This document shows positions 1 through 11,089 of a stretch of 64,000 nt of DNA, piece by piece; the stretch's first letter is position 1; each line of letters begins with the position of its first letter. Position numbers and translations under genes: made by a program. Origin of the DNA: Massariosphaeria phaeospora (taxonomy: Eukaryota > Ascomycota > Dothideomycetes > Pleosporales); NCBI GenBank assembly GCA_011032825.1, contig JAADJZ010000029.1:372001-436000 (forward strand), written 5' to 3'. The notes under the pieces were generated by a model. That model ran no database searches and had not been told where the DNA came from. It was given only the letters and a program-made list of their open reading frames with translations.

Positions 1-239
1 AAACAATGGCCTGCTTGATCTGCTCATCTAACATTTTACCGGAGTCTTACGAAGGATCCATTTCTTATCTGCAGATTCGGCTGACAATTCGGCCTTGTGG
101 GCGCTTGTGTTTTACCCCTTCCAATATTAACATGTGGAAGACTGACAGTAACTTTAGACTACCGCTGAGGATAGTAAGATACTATGAAGTCAAAGTTGGA
201 ATCACCGTTTAGGATATTCAGGGGCTTTACGTAAAATGG

Positions 240-1479
240 ATGACGCAGAAACGGAACCGATGCAGTAAGAGGATCGATACTGGCGAGTCTCGCCCTGAAA
301 GCTCGTCCTCGTCCTCATCGGAATCATTAGCTGTGACCTTCCCGGTCTTTCAAGCTCAATCGCCACAGCCGACAACTGGATTTTACGCGAACGGCCCCCA
401 CAACGACACATCCCGCCAAAAGCTGCACTTTCAAGCAGCGGTAGGCGGAGGACCAGTGAGTGATTATAGGTCTGTTGTGGCGCAAAAAGGATTGCTGTTA
501 CCGCAAGAGAAAGAGTTGAACTGGTCTGGTGAAGGACAGCATGTTGCATTTGCGCCTGGGGACCTAGTACCCGTTCAGCTTGCGTCGCATCTGGGCGCAT
601 CTCTGATGGCTATCGTTGAGAAAGTAGAATGTCGACGCATAATTCTGGCACGCAAAACAATGCGCTGCACGCGTAGCTACACCGTCAAAGACGCTCTCCG
701 GGAAGTAGAACATCTACACAAACTGCGCCATTTTCCATATTGATGTACCCAACTGCCGACTATCATTCAGATACAGCCGACATGGAGGACTTGTAACCCC
801 AACCCTCGGAAACCCCGTACGCCGAACGCATTGCCTTCCTAGCCAGCACTCGAAGCTGCCTCGTCTCTGCCCTCACTCACATCCACGCCCATACGACCAA
901 ACACATGGATATTCAGCCCGCCGCGTCAAATCATCCAAACTTGATTTCCGGATCTACCCCGCCGACTTCGGCCTCTCGCACTCTTTCTCCCTCAACGAAT
1001 ATAGCCAGACCGACGGTCCGACAACGCGCACGCCTAAGTTTTGCGCCCCAGAGGTCTTTAACTTTGACGGCCGCGGCCGCGCCGCCAACGTCTTTTCGCT
1101 TGTCTGCGTCTACCTCGACTCTCGAGATCCTAACTGTACATGTGGGCTATCATCCCCACGACTTCGCAGCGTTCCGGCGCGGCGGGGATGAGGGGTACGG
1201 TGAGTCGTACCATGCGAATCTTTGGAGCGTGTGGCTCGCTGGATCGAGCAGAAACTCAGACGCGATCCAAGTATTACAGGACTACTGTATGGGGTGGATA
1301 TGATGGTGCAGATGATTCCGGAGAGAAGACCGACGGCAGGTGATGTTCAGCGGGTGTTGGCCAGTGAGTATCACGCGCCGTATGCGTTTTTGAGGTGGAG
1401 TTGTTGTGTGAAGCAGCCGGAGTCGTACGTGGCGTATGGGGAAGACCCAAGGGACGCGTTCATGACGTTTATTGTATAG
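240..1479 (+). pseudogene. Protein kinase relic, multiply frameshifted
   Basis: Consecutive pieces of a eukaryotic protein kinase lie in order but in different frames. Around 600-743 is an N-lobe piece with the ATP-lysine strand (ILARKTMR) and an alpha-C glutamate in EVEHLHKLRH. About 740-797 reads like a hinge segment (LMYPTADYH) before a stop. Around 820-930 is the catalytic loop, HMDIQPA, in the HxDxKPxN position with K changed to Q. In another frame at about 950-1100 come DFGLS and a CAPEV (APE-like) motif followed by GRAANVFSLVCVYL. At about 1222-1370 is the C-lobe, ending in PERRPTAGDV. No single frame joins them and part of the N-lobe to hinge link is missing, so this is a decayed gene. 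The first 120 codons of the opening frame (Ser-rich) are not recognisable. The kinase order is read directly; loss of function is inferred. Confidence 0.75.
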
Positions 1480-1897
1480 ATTGTCTATTGCAAATTGCTT
1501 ACAGAGGACAGCAACCAGGTAATGATGAAACTTGGCAAATCTCTACATGTGGTCGAGGTCTCCCCACTCGGGGTTAGTGAAGGCGTTAGTTCACTAACCC
1601 CGCAACTACTCCGTTCTTGCTCAAGTCCTCGAACTATGATACATATTCGGAATCGCTCCCATCCTTAGCGAAATCTCTTCTCGACTTCCAGACTCTCTAG
1701 CTTACTTATTTCTCAACCATCGACAATCTACTATTGTGTAGGTCACCTCGATAGGTCCGCGTACATATTGTGGTATATATTCGTCATCCCTCCCATACTC
1801 GTCGAAACCAGCCTTTGACCACGTCAACTCCTAGACTTTACAGCCTCATATGCCCGTCAGCTATCGGCTACTCTACAACAGCTACAACATACCTTCT
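1480..1897. other. Intergenic, upstream of the SDR gene
   Basis: No convincing gene is seen. The stretch holds the presumed promoter and leader of the downstream dehydrogenase gene. Confidence 0.5.
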
Positions 1898-2709
1898 ATG
1901 TCTGAGAAAGAGATCGTCCTTGTCACAGGTGAAGGGATCATGACTACTAATCGAGATTAGAACTAACGGCATCAATAGGTGGAACCAACGGTATCGGCTT
2001 GGACACCGTAATATACATTGCCTCTGCCTCCCCAAATTACCACGTCATAATCGGCGCGCGCAATCTCTCCAAGGGCGAAAAAGTTCTCAAAGACGTACAG
2101 GCCAAATCCAGCATTCAAGGCAGCGTCAGTCTCGTACAACTCGACGCCAACGAGGACAGCTCCATCGCCGCGGCGGCTAAGAAGATCAAGGAAGACTTCG
2201 GCCATCTGGACACCCTCGTCAACAACGCCGGCATCTGTCCCGAGCCCGAGAAAGAGCAGTGGCCATCTCGCGAAGTGATGCGCTCAACCTTTGAAACCAA
2301 CGTCTTCGGTCCCACCGTTCTGACCGAAGCCCTCGTGCCTCTCCTCAAAAAGTCCTCTTCCCCCAGGATTATTAATGTGTCCTCCATCGTTGGCTCTACA
2401 TCCGCTATCTCCGACCACAGCAGCCCCATTTCCGCTGTCAAGTACCCCGGGTACCGCGCCAGCAAGGCAGCGCTAAATATGATAACGGCATACCAGTACG
2501 CCCAGCTGAAAGAGTTTGGCTTCAAGGTCTGGGCGTTTTGTCCTGGGTATGTCGTCACAGATCTGGGCGGTGACAGGGAACAGAGAGTGGAGAATGGGAT
2601 CGAGAGTTCGGAGACTAGCGCAAAGGGAGTGCTGCAGATTATACAAGGGGAGCGGGATGCGGATGTGGGTGGATTTGTCGCGAGGTATGGGGAGAAATAC
2701 GAGTGGTAG
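1898..2709 (+). CDS. Short-chain dehydrogenase/reductase (SDR)
   Basis: NAD(P)-dependent oxidoreductase of the classical SDR family, 253 residues; substrate unknown. Exons 1898-1928 and 1979-2709 are separated by a 50-bp GT/AG intron. Splicing rebuilds the nucleotide-binding motif VTGGTNGIG (TGxxxGxG) at the N-terminus, which decides the start at 1898 rather than the internal ATG at 1999. NNAG follows, then the catalytic Ser in NVSSIVGS (about residue 144) and the YRASK catalytic Tyr/Lys (YxxxK, about residue 168). PGYVVTDL follows the active site as usual. Length and motif order are normal, no signal peptide is seen, and a cytosolic location is inferred. It stands alone between the kinase relic and the Crinkler-like gene, so its pathway cannot be read from context. 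Confidence 0.92.
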
Positions 2710-3262
2710 AGTGCGGGCAGTTAACGGCCTCTCGCACGAAAGACGCTGTTAAGACAGACACAAGTCCAGTCTTAATCGTATTCCATCTGCAAGGCACACG
2801 AATTCATTAGTTACGACACAGTTTCTCCTTTCATGAAAATGACAGTTAGGACAGCATCATCAGAATGTACAAAAGCCCACTGGTAGCTATCTTTTGTACC
2901 TTTCGATCGTTAGGTTTGTTATGTCTGCAGCTATAGCCACTGAATAGACTACAGGCGCTCGCATACTGCGGGTACCTAGGTAGGTTGCCACGCAGGACAT
3001 ACACCCACGAGAATTCTGTTCTTAGATAAGCCTACACTTCAAACCCTTTGGCTAGTTCATGACTTCAACATCAGACTTGCGAACCACTCGCCTTTCCTTA
3101 TATATTCCACGTGCACGACCCTAATTTTTCCAAGGGAGAAAAAACTTCATGTTCTGCATCAATGACAGTTCGTTACATCGTACGTGAGGAATCGTAACAA
3201 GATATCTATAACAAACGCAAGCGCGTTGCTAACTAGTATAGTATCTTCTACCTCTATCTACT
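2710..3262. other. Intergenic
   Basis: This lies between the convergent SDR and NTPase/nuclease genes. No gene is seen; it presumably holds both 3' UTRs. Confidence 0.5.
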
Positions 3263-5493
3263 CTACGTCTTCGGCTTCCTACGCACGGAGCTCCCTCCTC
3301 GTCTAAGCTTGCGATTCTCATCTCTTAGGCTAGCAATCTGCTCGTCGCGCTGGTGGAGGATATGTTGCACCTGTGCTAGGGATTTTTGATATTCGCTTTC
3401 TTGTTGGTGTTGTTGTATTGCCGTGTCGTTGTCGTTCGGGAGAAGGGGGTCCGGTGCCAGAAGAAGCAGTGTGCTGTACGCGTCTACTCGCTGTCTGCCT
3501 TCGCCCAGCGACAGCGACATGAGCAGCTTCTTGTCGTGCGTGTAGACTTTTGCTTCTGCTTCTTCGGGCGCCACTACGACGTGGAGTAAGTGGGAGCGGA
3601 CGGTTGCATCTGTCCTGACGTTAGCTTTGTTTAATCGTCTCCCTGAGTGGACAAGTATGTACGTACCTTCGATATGGACAACGCGAAGCTTTGACCTAGG
3701 GCAGAAATTCAAAATAACATAGTCGTCCATAATGTTCCAATCCCAATACTTGCCGCCCTCTGCAAAACGCGCCACATGCTCCCTTATCTCCCGTGCACTA
3801 GCACTCTGCAGCACTTCGATCCCCCACCTACGGTCCGCAACGTAGAAGTCAATGCGGCCATCCCGCGTATGCGAGTACTCAGACATAATAGGCAGACAGC
3901 GCAACTCAAGGTTAAGACAGGCGTACAGTTCGTCCTGGAACGCCGCTTCAGGGACGCCCCAGTTACCGTCGGCACGTGTTGCTTCGTGTGCGCGGAGGGC
4001 GTCTGGGCTGAACCGCGCGATAGCGTTGATGCAGGTAGCTTGGAGACTAAGATTGCTGTCTATAGCGTCACGTTCTGGGCCAGCGATAAGACGGCGGTAG
4101 GCGACGCGGCGGTGCATTGGAGAGGCAAAGGTGAATGTAGTGACTTTGCTGTTGCTGTGCAGCTTCTCTGTGTGCAGGTATCCCATTTTGTGACAAAAGC
4201 CAAATGCGTCGTCAAACTTTTGGGCGCGCTTCAGGCCTTCGGGGTGCCGGACTACTTCGCCCAGTGCCCTTTTGACATCTGAGAGTACGATATGGCGGTA
4301 CCGCTTTGATTCTAGACATTCTTGGACGTAGTTCTCGCTCCAGGGGGACCAGACGCCTCGGGCGTAGCGACTAAGGTACTCGATAAAGTCGTTCTCGCCG
4401 TTCACGATAAGGTTGTGGAAGAAATTTGGCGAGAGAGCTGCGGGGAGGTTTCGGTGACGCTACATATGAACATCCATTAGACATCTAACGAAAGCGGAAG
4501 TTTGAAATAATATATTAAACTTACTATTTGCCGTTGCAAGTAGGTTAGTAGCATGCCAATCATGCCGGGATGACCATCAGTGGCACTCAAAAGGTAGTCC
4601 ACAACGCCATCCTCTAGTTGAAAGTGGTGAACAGTTGCAAAGTTACTGACGATTGTTTCGACCTCCTTTGGCTGGAAGAGCATGCGTGGGCCGCCTCGCA
4701 CAAACGGTCGTAGCTCTATGCGGTGCAGTGCATGCATTCGTATAGCCTGAGACTCGAGCATCGGATCTCGTAAGTGCGAAATCCCGTCTGCCCCATAGAC
4801 GCAAACAAGCACAAACAATGGCCTGTCTCTCGTATTGTGATGGTCCTTTAGCATAGTCCAGAATGTCTCGTCGTCATATGAGCTCTGAGCTTCATCAATA
4901 AGGTAGATGGCCCGAGCGGCTGGGTTGGAAGGACGAATAGATGCGTTGAGCTCTCGCCATGTATTCAGCATTTCTGCAAGCAGCTTCTTGTATGTAGGAA
5001 TCTTCTGCCACCTTTTTTCGTTCCAATCGAAGAACACCGGTTCCAGATCAGGGTCTTGCCGCGCAATGCGAGACCCCAGCAGCTTGAGCAGAATCGTCTT
5101 GCCCACCATAGGCGTCGCCCGGATCACAACCACGCCGTTTTCCCGCGCGTGCCGCAATACATTGCTGACGAGCGTAGCTCGGTCGCTGGCATAGTCACAT
5201 TGGGGGTGCCACGGGTCGCTCCAATTCGGGGCATGCATGTCCATGGGGTGTGTACACTGCACGCAGCTGTCGACTAAATTTGCAAAGAGGCCGTTGTCGC
5301 AGGAGCAGAGTTTGCAAGGGTGAAACGCTTTTGTAAGATGGTGAGGTGTTGGTTTCGGAGGCCGTGTGTGGTCGCTGCTATCTGAAGGCGAACGCCCATC
5401 ATATATAGTAGCTGTCGTGGTAGTCATGGACGGTTTGATGGTAAACTGTGATCCTGCGGCATGTGCGCTCATAGACCTAGTAGTAACTGGCAT
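3263..5493 (-). CDS. Crinkler-like P-loop NTPase with PD-(D/E)XK-like domain
   Basis: Exons 5493-4525 and 4459-3263, phase-0 intron of 65 bp, about 720 residues. A further 48-bp in-frame intron (GTACAT...CAG, near 3614-3661) is possible. Residues 1-55 are Ser/Thr/Pro-rich. Cysteines at 60, 63, 65, 77 and 80 plus nearby histidines suggest a small metal-binding knuckle. A Walker A-like ATPMVGKT (126-133) and Walker B IYLIDEAQ (196-203) follow, so this is a STAND/AAA-like NTPase. The C-terminal half has a FQDELYACL helix, then GRIDFYV and WGIEVL, matching the E, D and E positions of the REase-fold domain of fungal and oomycete Crinkler-type proteins; the usual ExK lysine is a leucine. A Glu/Arg-rich coiled coil ends the protein. 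No signal peptide or LxLFLAK-like header is seen. A role in host manipulation or inter-organism conflict is family inference only. Confidence 0.7.
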
Positions 5494-5923
5494 CTTCTAA
5501 GATTGTAGAGCGGTAGCAAAGGAAAAGCCAGTGGGTTGATTGCTTCCACTGCAGATATAACATCTTCCAAGTGCCGCATCGCCGTTTGCGGACAGTTAAA
5601 CTCGAAAGCGGGTATTATTCAAGCTTTGTGTACGGTTAAGACAAAGAAGGTTTCTCCTGTTAGCGCTGTCTTACAAACAGGTTTGCCAAAAAGAATATTC
5701 TCACTAGCTAAAGACAAAGAAAACATATCTCAAATAAACAAATACGTAAGGCAGCCTCTAATCGGACACCACTTTGGCTATTTAGACACCCTCTAGTATT
5801 ATCCCCGAAATCACGCAGGCAAATTAATCATGTGACGGCGGAACAAAGTCACTCCGGCGCCAGCGCATCCGCGATTTGAGAGGCCAAACAGCAGACCTGC
5901 AGCGAACCCACCCACTGCAGCGC
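5494..5923. other. Intergenic, upstream of the Crinkler-like gene
   Basis: No convincing gene is seen; it is the presumed promoter of the minus-strand NTPase/nuclease gene. Confidence 0.4.
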
Positions 5924-6240
5924 AACAACCACACGATAGAAAAAGGCTGCGAGAGTTTGTATAGCTGTCGCATACAAATCTCACAGCCTTGTTCGAAGCG
6001 CAGGTATTTTGAATCGCTGTGGAGGTGGTGCAGTAGGTGCGGAAAGGTCGCCAGCGCTGCGGGCGCCCCCAAGAGCGCCGCTGGGTGCGCGCACCTGCAG
6101 CGGCCCTGCACAACAACCACGCGGTGAAACCTTACTGTGAAAGTTTGTATAGCTATCGCATACATCTCTGCATATTTTGGTTCTACGTGCAGGTGTTTTA
6201 GATCGCTCTATGTAAGTGCGCAGCAGGTGCAGGCGCTGCC
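5924..6240. repeat. Diverged tandem duplication, about 188-bp period
   Basis: Two successive copies share the blocks CAACAACCAC (about 5933 and 6112), AGTTTGTATAGCT then RTCGCATACA (5954 and 6142), GCAGGT then TTTTGAATCGCT or TTTTAGATCGCT, and a GCAGGTGC/GCAGTAGGTGC end. The offset is about 188 bp. The copies differ by many substitutions and small indels. All overlapping open frames look like repeat shadow rather than genes. Confidence 0.6.
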
Positions 6241-6354
6241 TGTACATAATGAGATGAGATGTTTCGAACTTTGGTGTTCGCCGGCGAATCCTCGGCAGTA
6301 CTCAAATACGCCCGCGGCAGGCGTACGCTGAGGCATGGGTGCCGTCTACGAGTT

Positions 6355-6560
6355 TTGGGGTGCCGTATACGAGCTGCCTTTGTATAAAGCTAGGTTAACG
6401 TAGCTAGGTATAGTAGAAGTAGTATATTTACTATTTACTACTAAACTTTATTAGTAGTAGATTTAGTTGATAGTTATATGTCTAGAGATATAGGATTGTA
6501 TTAGACATGTAGATATTAGATATTGGGTTAATTATAAGCCCACTTCTTTTACACAGTAGA
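6355..6560. other. AT-rich low-complexity tract
   Basis: This stretch is strongly enriched in TA steps (for example runs of TAGTA/TTTACTA) and lies against the tandem repeat, 3' of the Zn2Cys6 regulator. It looks like a short RIP-type AT-rich island or decayed transposon remnant. No coding frame is seen. Confidence 0.5.
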
Positions 6561-6637
6561 CTGGACAGAGTTGAGATTGATGTTACATGACGCTCTTCTC
6601 CTACTATAGACCCAAATACTTTCTTCGAGACTCAGCT

Positions 6638-9030
6638 TCATGATGAGAGAGGCGGCATTGCGTTAGAATTGGCAAGCCAAGTGTCCCACTGTTCCCAACT
6701 GATGGGCTCAGTGGCAATGCCCTCCATACTTTGATCCGGAGCTAGCATGAAATCGAGATCCATATCCATATGTTCGAACTGGTTATCTTCAAAGCCATTG
6801 AACATATAAAATGGGTCGCTCTCGGTGAAACCGCCGTCTAGATTAAGGCCTGGCGCCTGCGCCGTTGCGTTTTGTTGAAGATGTGTGGATTCCAATGTGT
6901 CGCTTACGTATGTAACGCCAGAATCCGGACTTGGGCCCAAGTCGTGAGTGGTCGACTGGTTGTGGTTGGCATCGTCCGGTCGATCGTTCTTCGCATTCCG
7001 GGCTTGCTTTTTGGCCTTTGCGGCCTCGCGCTGTTGTCGGAGTTGCAATATGAAATTCGGTGTTGGCGGAAGATACATGTTTCCGGTTTGGAGGGCTGTT
7101 TCGCGATCACTATACGCCTTGAGGCAGAGATTGCCCACCGCTATGTGGATCGGCTTCTTCATGTCCGAAATCATGACCGGGCTATTTCGATATGTGTTGC
7201 CGATAAGTTGCCACGCCTTCTCGGCGTCTGGTAGGAGCGGATCAGCTCGGAGTGTGTCGAATATATGGACAAAAGCGTGCCATTGCTGGAAATATGCTGC
7301 ATGCCAGGAGTATGGTTTGAGGAGTGGATTTGACTGCACCATGTTGTGCTGCTCGAGGAGCTTCATGCTCACTTCCCAAACTAATTGGCGCTCGGTACTC
7401 GGGACTGTCTCCATGTTGATCCATCTTCGAGGGTGATGTGAAAGAAACCGAGCCACATTGAGGCTGTACCGGGCTATTACCGATGTCAAAAGGTGTAATG
7501 GTTGTGAGGGATCACAGTAGCGCAGATACTTTGTTTCTAGGCGTTCTTCAAGCTCTCTGATAGCATTTTGTATGTCTTCCATCTCAGCTGCTGACACATC
7601 GAGATGAAACTGGCTGGCACCTTTCCCTTGTTGGCGGAATCTGACGACCCGTGCGCCAGCAAATTTCATCATCTCTGTTCTTAAAATAACAAAGATCGCG
7701 TCTGTCAACGTGTTTGACTCAGCTACCATTGAATCCATGCCCGGGTAGAGCTCATCATCGTTGGCGTTAGTCGGCCACTTCGTGCTCTCGCCACCCATGT
7801 CGAAATCTCGAAACTTAGAGAGGCCACAGAGTTCAGCTGTACGAAAATCGTGCCACTTCAACTGCCACCAAATGCGTCGCCTCATCTCAGTTTCGAATGG
7901 AGGCAATCCCAGATGAACTCCGTCGCGCTCAAGACCCAGTAATTGAGCGATACGCACAGCCACACCTGTCAATGTCCAAACAGTACGCGGCTCAGCAATG
8001 TCTCGAATCGCAATAATAAGGAGCACCAATGCTTGAAGCACAACGAGGCTAGTAGTTCGCATGAATTTCGCTCGTAATAATGCTGATTCCGTAGCGGATA
8101 CATATCGTGATAGGAGAGCTTTGCGGGGCTCGGAAAATCGTTGTCTGCACTCCTGATCACTGAGTGACATCACAGCGGCACTATAGATAGCAAACATAAG
8201 TGCTTCAAGGCTCCGCGGTATACTCGTCGTGTTGTTGGCAGCTTTCTGGATCGCCGGTCGTAGTGTAGGGACATGCACGACCTTCGTCAGAGAGTCGACG
8301 TTCACTATGAAAGTCTCCCACAGTTGCTGTATGCGTTCGGATGGTGGGTGACTGGGCCTGGTGTTTGACTTTGTCTGGCGACCAAGCACAAAGCCGAAAT
8401 CTTCATACGATTCTTCCTGGTCACTCGAATCGTTCGACTCTTCCAGGGTGTGTTCAGAGTCATGGGACTAAGGGTACTGTCAATGATCCGAGCATGGCAA
8501 GTAGACAGGGAGACGAAGTCCGAAAACTCACCTCTTCTACAACTCTGGTCCATAAGCTACTGGGAGGATATTAGCACATGGTCACACGGGTCCCGTCAGA
8601 CTCACTTTTCAATAAACTTGAAATGCTCTTGACCATGGTCTAACTGCGCCTGGTAGGGTGTAGGGTTTGATCGAGTTTCCGAAGAGGGCGGAGTCGGCAA
8701 CTGTAAAGATATCGAATCCACTGCCACTGCTGGGCCTGATCCGCTGCGTGGCTCAGGGGAAAGAGTATTTATTAGCTTGCTGGGGTCAACACCTCGTTCT
8801 TGGAGTAGCGTCTCATAATGCCTGAGCCGATCGGCGAGAACCTGGACTGTTACGCGTTTATGTCTCTTTCGAGTTGACTGCGGTGGATGAAAGACGCAGT
8901 CGACTTGATGCTTGACACAAGCACTGCATGGCCTTTGTCGGTCGCACTTGACCTTGCGGTCAGCGCAGCGAACGCATGCATGGGTAGACCTGCTGGGAAC
9001 GCTCGAGGAAGAGGAGGCCAAATTTGACAT
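6638..9030 (-). CDS. Zn2Cys6 fungal-specific transcription factor
   Basis: Nuclear DNA-binding regulator, 760 residues, in three exons: 9030-8606, 8559-8532 (28 nt) and 8467-6638. Splicing keeps frame and creates the junction FIENSLWTRVVEE, a recognisable linker in this family. The binuclear zinc cluster has Cys at 19, 22, 29, 35, 38 and 45 (CX2CX6CX5CX2CX6C), followed by a basic TRKRHKR stretch and a short coiled-coil-like helix with LADRLRHYETLL. The middle homology region (fungal_trans type) starts near LWETFIVNVDSLTKVVHVPTL. The C-terminus is acidic and polar, a likely activation region. The start at 9030 is the last ATG before the Ser-rich leader and zinc cluster; an in-frame upstream extension exists. 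The gene is divergent from the FAD monooxygenase, which it may regulate (inference). Confidence 0.92.
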
Positions 9031-9387
9031 GACGTCGAGGGTATTAAGGCGTAGAGGAAGTGCTAGAGAAACCGAGGTCCGATGAGACGAAAAGTCATTA
9101 CGTAGCTTCTGAGTCATCATCGCGCCACCACTCAAGTCTCGGGTCCGACTCCGACGAGTGATCACCCGAAATGCGCGAACGCCCGAACCCCCAAAAACTA
9201 TTATCTCAATAGTTTCGCATGCGCTCCGACCCGAGCGTTCTATTCTACAATACATTTTCACTGCCATACAAATAGCACCATGCCCACCGCTATGCCAGGA
9301 CATCCAACCCCACATTTAACCCTACATCTCGCCCTTGAATTCTCAACCTTTTCCTTTCAGCCAAGACCACCTTGAACCTCAATCGTC
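9031..9387. promoter_or_regulatory. Shared divergent promoter, regulator/monooxygenase
   Basis: This 357-bp interval is flanked by the start codons of the Zn2Cys6 factor (-) and the FAD monooxygenase (+). It has CGG/CCG-containing stretches near 9130-9240 (such as CTCGGGTCCGACTCCGACGAG) that could be zinc-cluster half-sites. No specific operator can be asserted. Confidence 0.45.
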
Positions 9388-10641
9388 ATGCGCGTCCTAA
9401 TCAGTGGAGCAGGCGTTGCAGGACCTACACTCGCCTGGTTTCTAGCAAGATCCGGCGCCCGCATCACCATCCTCGAAAAGGCCCCCTCTCTCCTTCCCCA
9501 CGGGCAGAACGTCGATATGCAAGGCAGCGCAGTCACAGTCATCAAGAAGATGGGACTCCTAGACGAATTCCGTCGATTCAACACTAAGGAATGCGGTACT
9601 CAGATAGTCAATTCAAAGGGACAGCCAATTGCTCCGTTTCCCATCTCCGAAGGTTCCATGACAAGCTTCACCTCGGAGTTTGAGATTCTGCGGGGAGACT
9701 TGGCTAAGTTGCTGCATGAAGCCACGAAAGACCACCCGAATGTCGATTATGTGTTCGGCACCACGATCAAACAAGTCGTTACCAACGATGACGAGTCTGT
9801 CAAGGTCGAATTGAGCAATGGGGAAGTGCAGGAGTTCGACCTTTTAGTCGCAGCAGATGGCCAGTGGTCCAAGGTGCGAAAGCAAGTCTTCCCTTCCGAG
9901 TCGGTCAAAGTGGTACCTATGGGCATGTACGCCGCCTACTATACCATCCCGCGCCAGCCCAACGACAACGACTGGTGGAACGTCTTCTTTGCGCTCAGAT
10001 CCCGAATCATCACGCTTCGGCCCGATCCGCACGGCACCATCAGGGCTTTGTTCTCACACATGCCTAGTACCGATGCTGAAGAAGCTGAGTGGCGGGACGC
10101 ATCCAGAGGTGGAAGACTCGCACAGGAAAAGCTCTTGAAAAAGACATTTGCGGATGCTGGGTGGCAAGCGCCGAGGATCCTGGATGCCGTGGACCAAGCA
10201 CCCGATTTCTACTTCCACGTCATCGAGCAAATCAAAATGTCACATTGGTCCAACTCCCGCGTCGTCTGCCTGGGGGATACAGCGTATGCTCCGAGCCCAC
10301 TCACAGGAATGGGAACTTCGCTAGCTCTTATCGGAGCCTACATGCTCGCCGGCGAATTGAGCAAGCTCAAGGAGGGCGAGCATCCTGCTAAGGCGCTCGC
10401 GGCTTACGAAAACGAATTCCGCCCTTTTGTCGACAAGGAACAGAAGATTCCGTCTTTTATTCCTGCGATTGCGCATCCCGGAACGGCATGGAAGAGGGTG
10501 TTGTTGCAGTCTCTTCTATGGGTGATGTCCCAGATCGCAAAGATTCCGTGGGTGAAAAATAGGGTCGCGGACGCTGAGAGTGACAATGATGGCTTCACAT
10601 TGCCAGACTACCCGATGTTCGAAGCCAAGAGGTCTCAATGA
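9388..10641 (+). CDS. FAD-dependent monooxygenase (UbiH/TetX-like)
   Basis: Flavoprotein aromatic-type hydroxylase or oxidoreductase, 417 residues, single exon. The N-terminal Rossmann dinucleotide motif GAGVAGPTLAWFLARSG (GxGxxG) is followed by the acidic ribose-binding residue in ILEK. The mid-protein FDLLVAADGQWSKVR is the DG motif, and the C-terminal VVCLGDTAYAPSPLTGMG is the GD motif that contacts FAD. All three are in normal order and spacing, so the enzyme should be active. NAD(P)H is the expected electron donor and the substrate is unknown. The start at 9388 sits just before the GxGxxG motif, as usual for the family. The C-terminus has a hydrophobic helix (about 10480-10550) that might associate with membrane. 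Its divergent neighbour is a Zn2Cys6 regulator. Confidence 0.92.
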   Translation: MRVLISGAGVAGPTLAWFLARSGARITILEKAPSLLPHGQNVDMQGSAVTVIKKMGLLDEFRRFNTKECGTQIVNSKGQPIAPFPISEGSMTSFTSEFEILRGDLAKLLHEATKDHPNVDYVFGTTIKQVVTNDDESVKVELSNGEVQEFDLLVAADGQWSKVRKQVFPSESVKVVPMGMYAAYYTIPRQPNDNDWWNVFFALRSRIITLRPDPHGTIRALFSHMPSTDAEEAEWRDASRGGRLAQEKLLKKTFADAGWQAPRILDAVDQAPDFYFHVIEQIKMSHWSNSRVVCLGDTAYAPSPLTGMGTSLALIGAYMLAGELSKLKEGEHPAKALAAYENEFRPFVDKEQKIPSFIPAIAHPGTAWKRVLLQSLLWVMSQIAKIPWVKNRVADAESDNDGFTLPDYPMFEAKRSQ

Positions 10642-11089
10642 CGCAGACATCTACCATAGGGGTGTTGAAGGATTTACAGAAGTAGGTTGAGGATAGACAA
10701 TGAGATGAGTTTGGTTATTCTCTACTTTGTACATTGCTTTCACAGTTTAATAGATCATCAATGCACTCACATAACACATCAGTGGATAAGAGGGCAGTTA
10801 TGGGAATTTGTTGAGCATGTGCGACCTTTGCGCTTATGTGCCAAATTTCTAAAGTCTATATATATTCCTCATCTATCAAATCCCCGGCAAAATGTAGTGC
10901 TGATGAAGATAGGCTGCAGCAATCATCTATGTGTTTACAAAGATCTGCTGGATCTACCAGATTATGAAATATCTAAGTAGGACTTGTAGACGCGAGAGGG
11001 TACAGCGGTAGGGTTACGGCCACCTAAGTGTGCATCGGAAATGAATTATGCTGGGAGCTCTTTCACTTCCCGCATAGTCTATCCGCACA
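10642..11089. other. Intergenic, convergent 3' ends
   Basis: No gene is supported between the monooxygenase and the MFS carrier. It is AT-rich and probably 3' UTR sequence. Confidence 0.45.
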
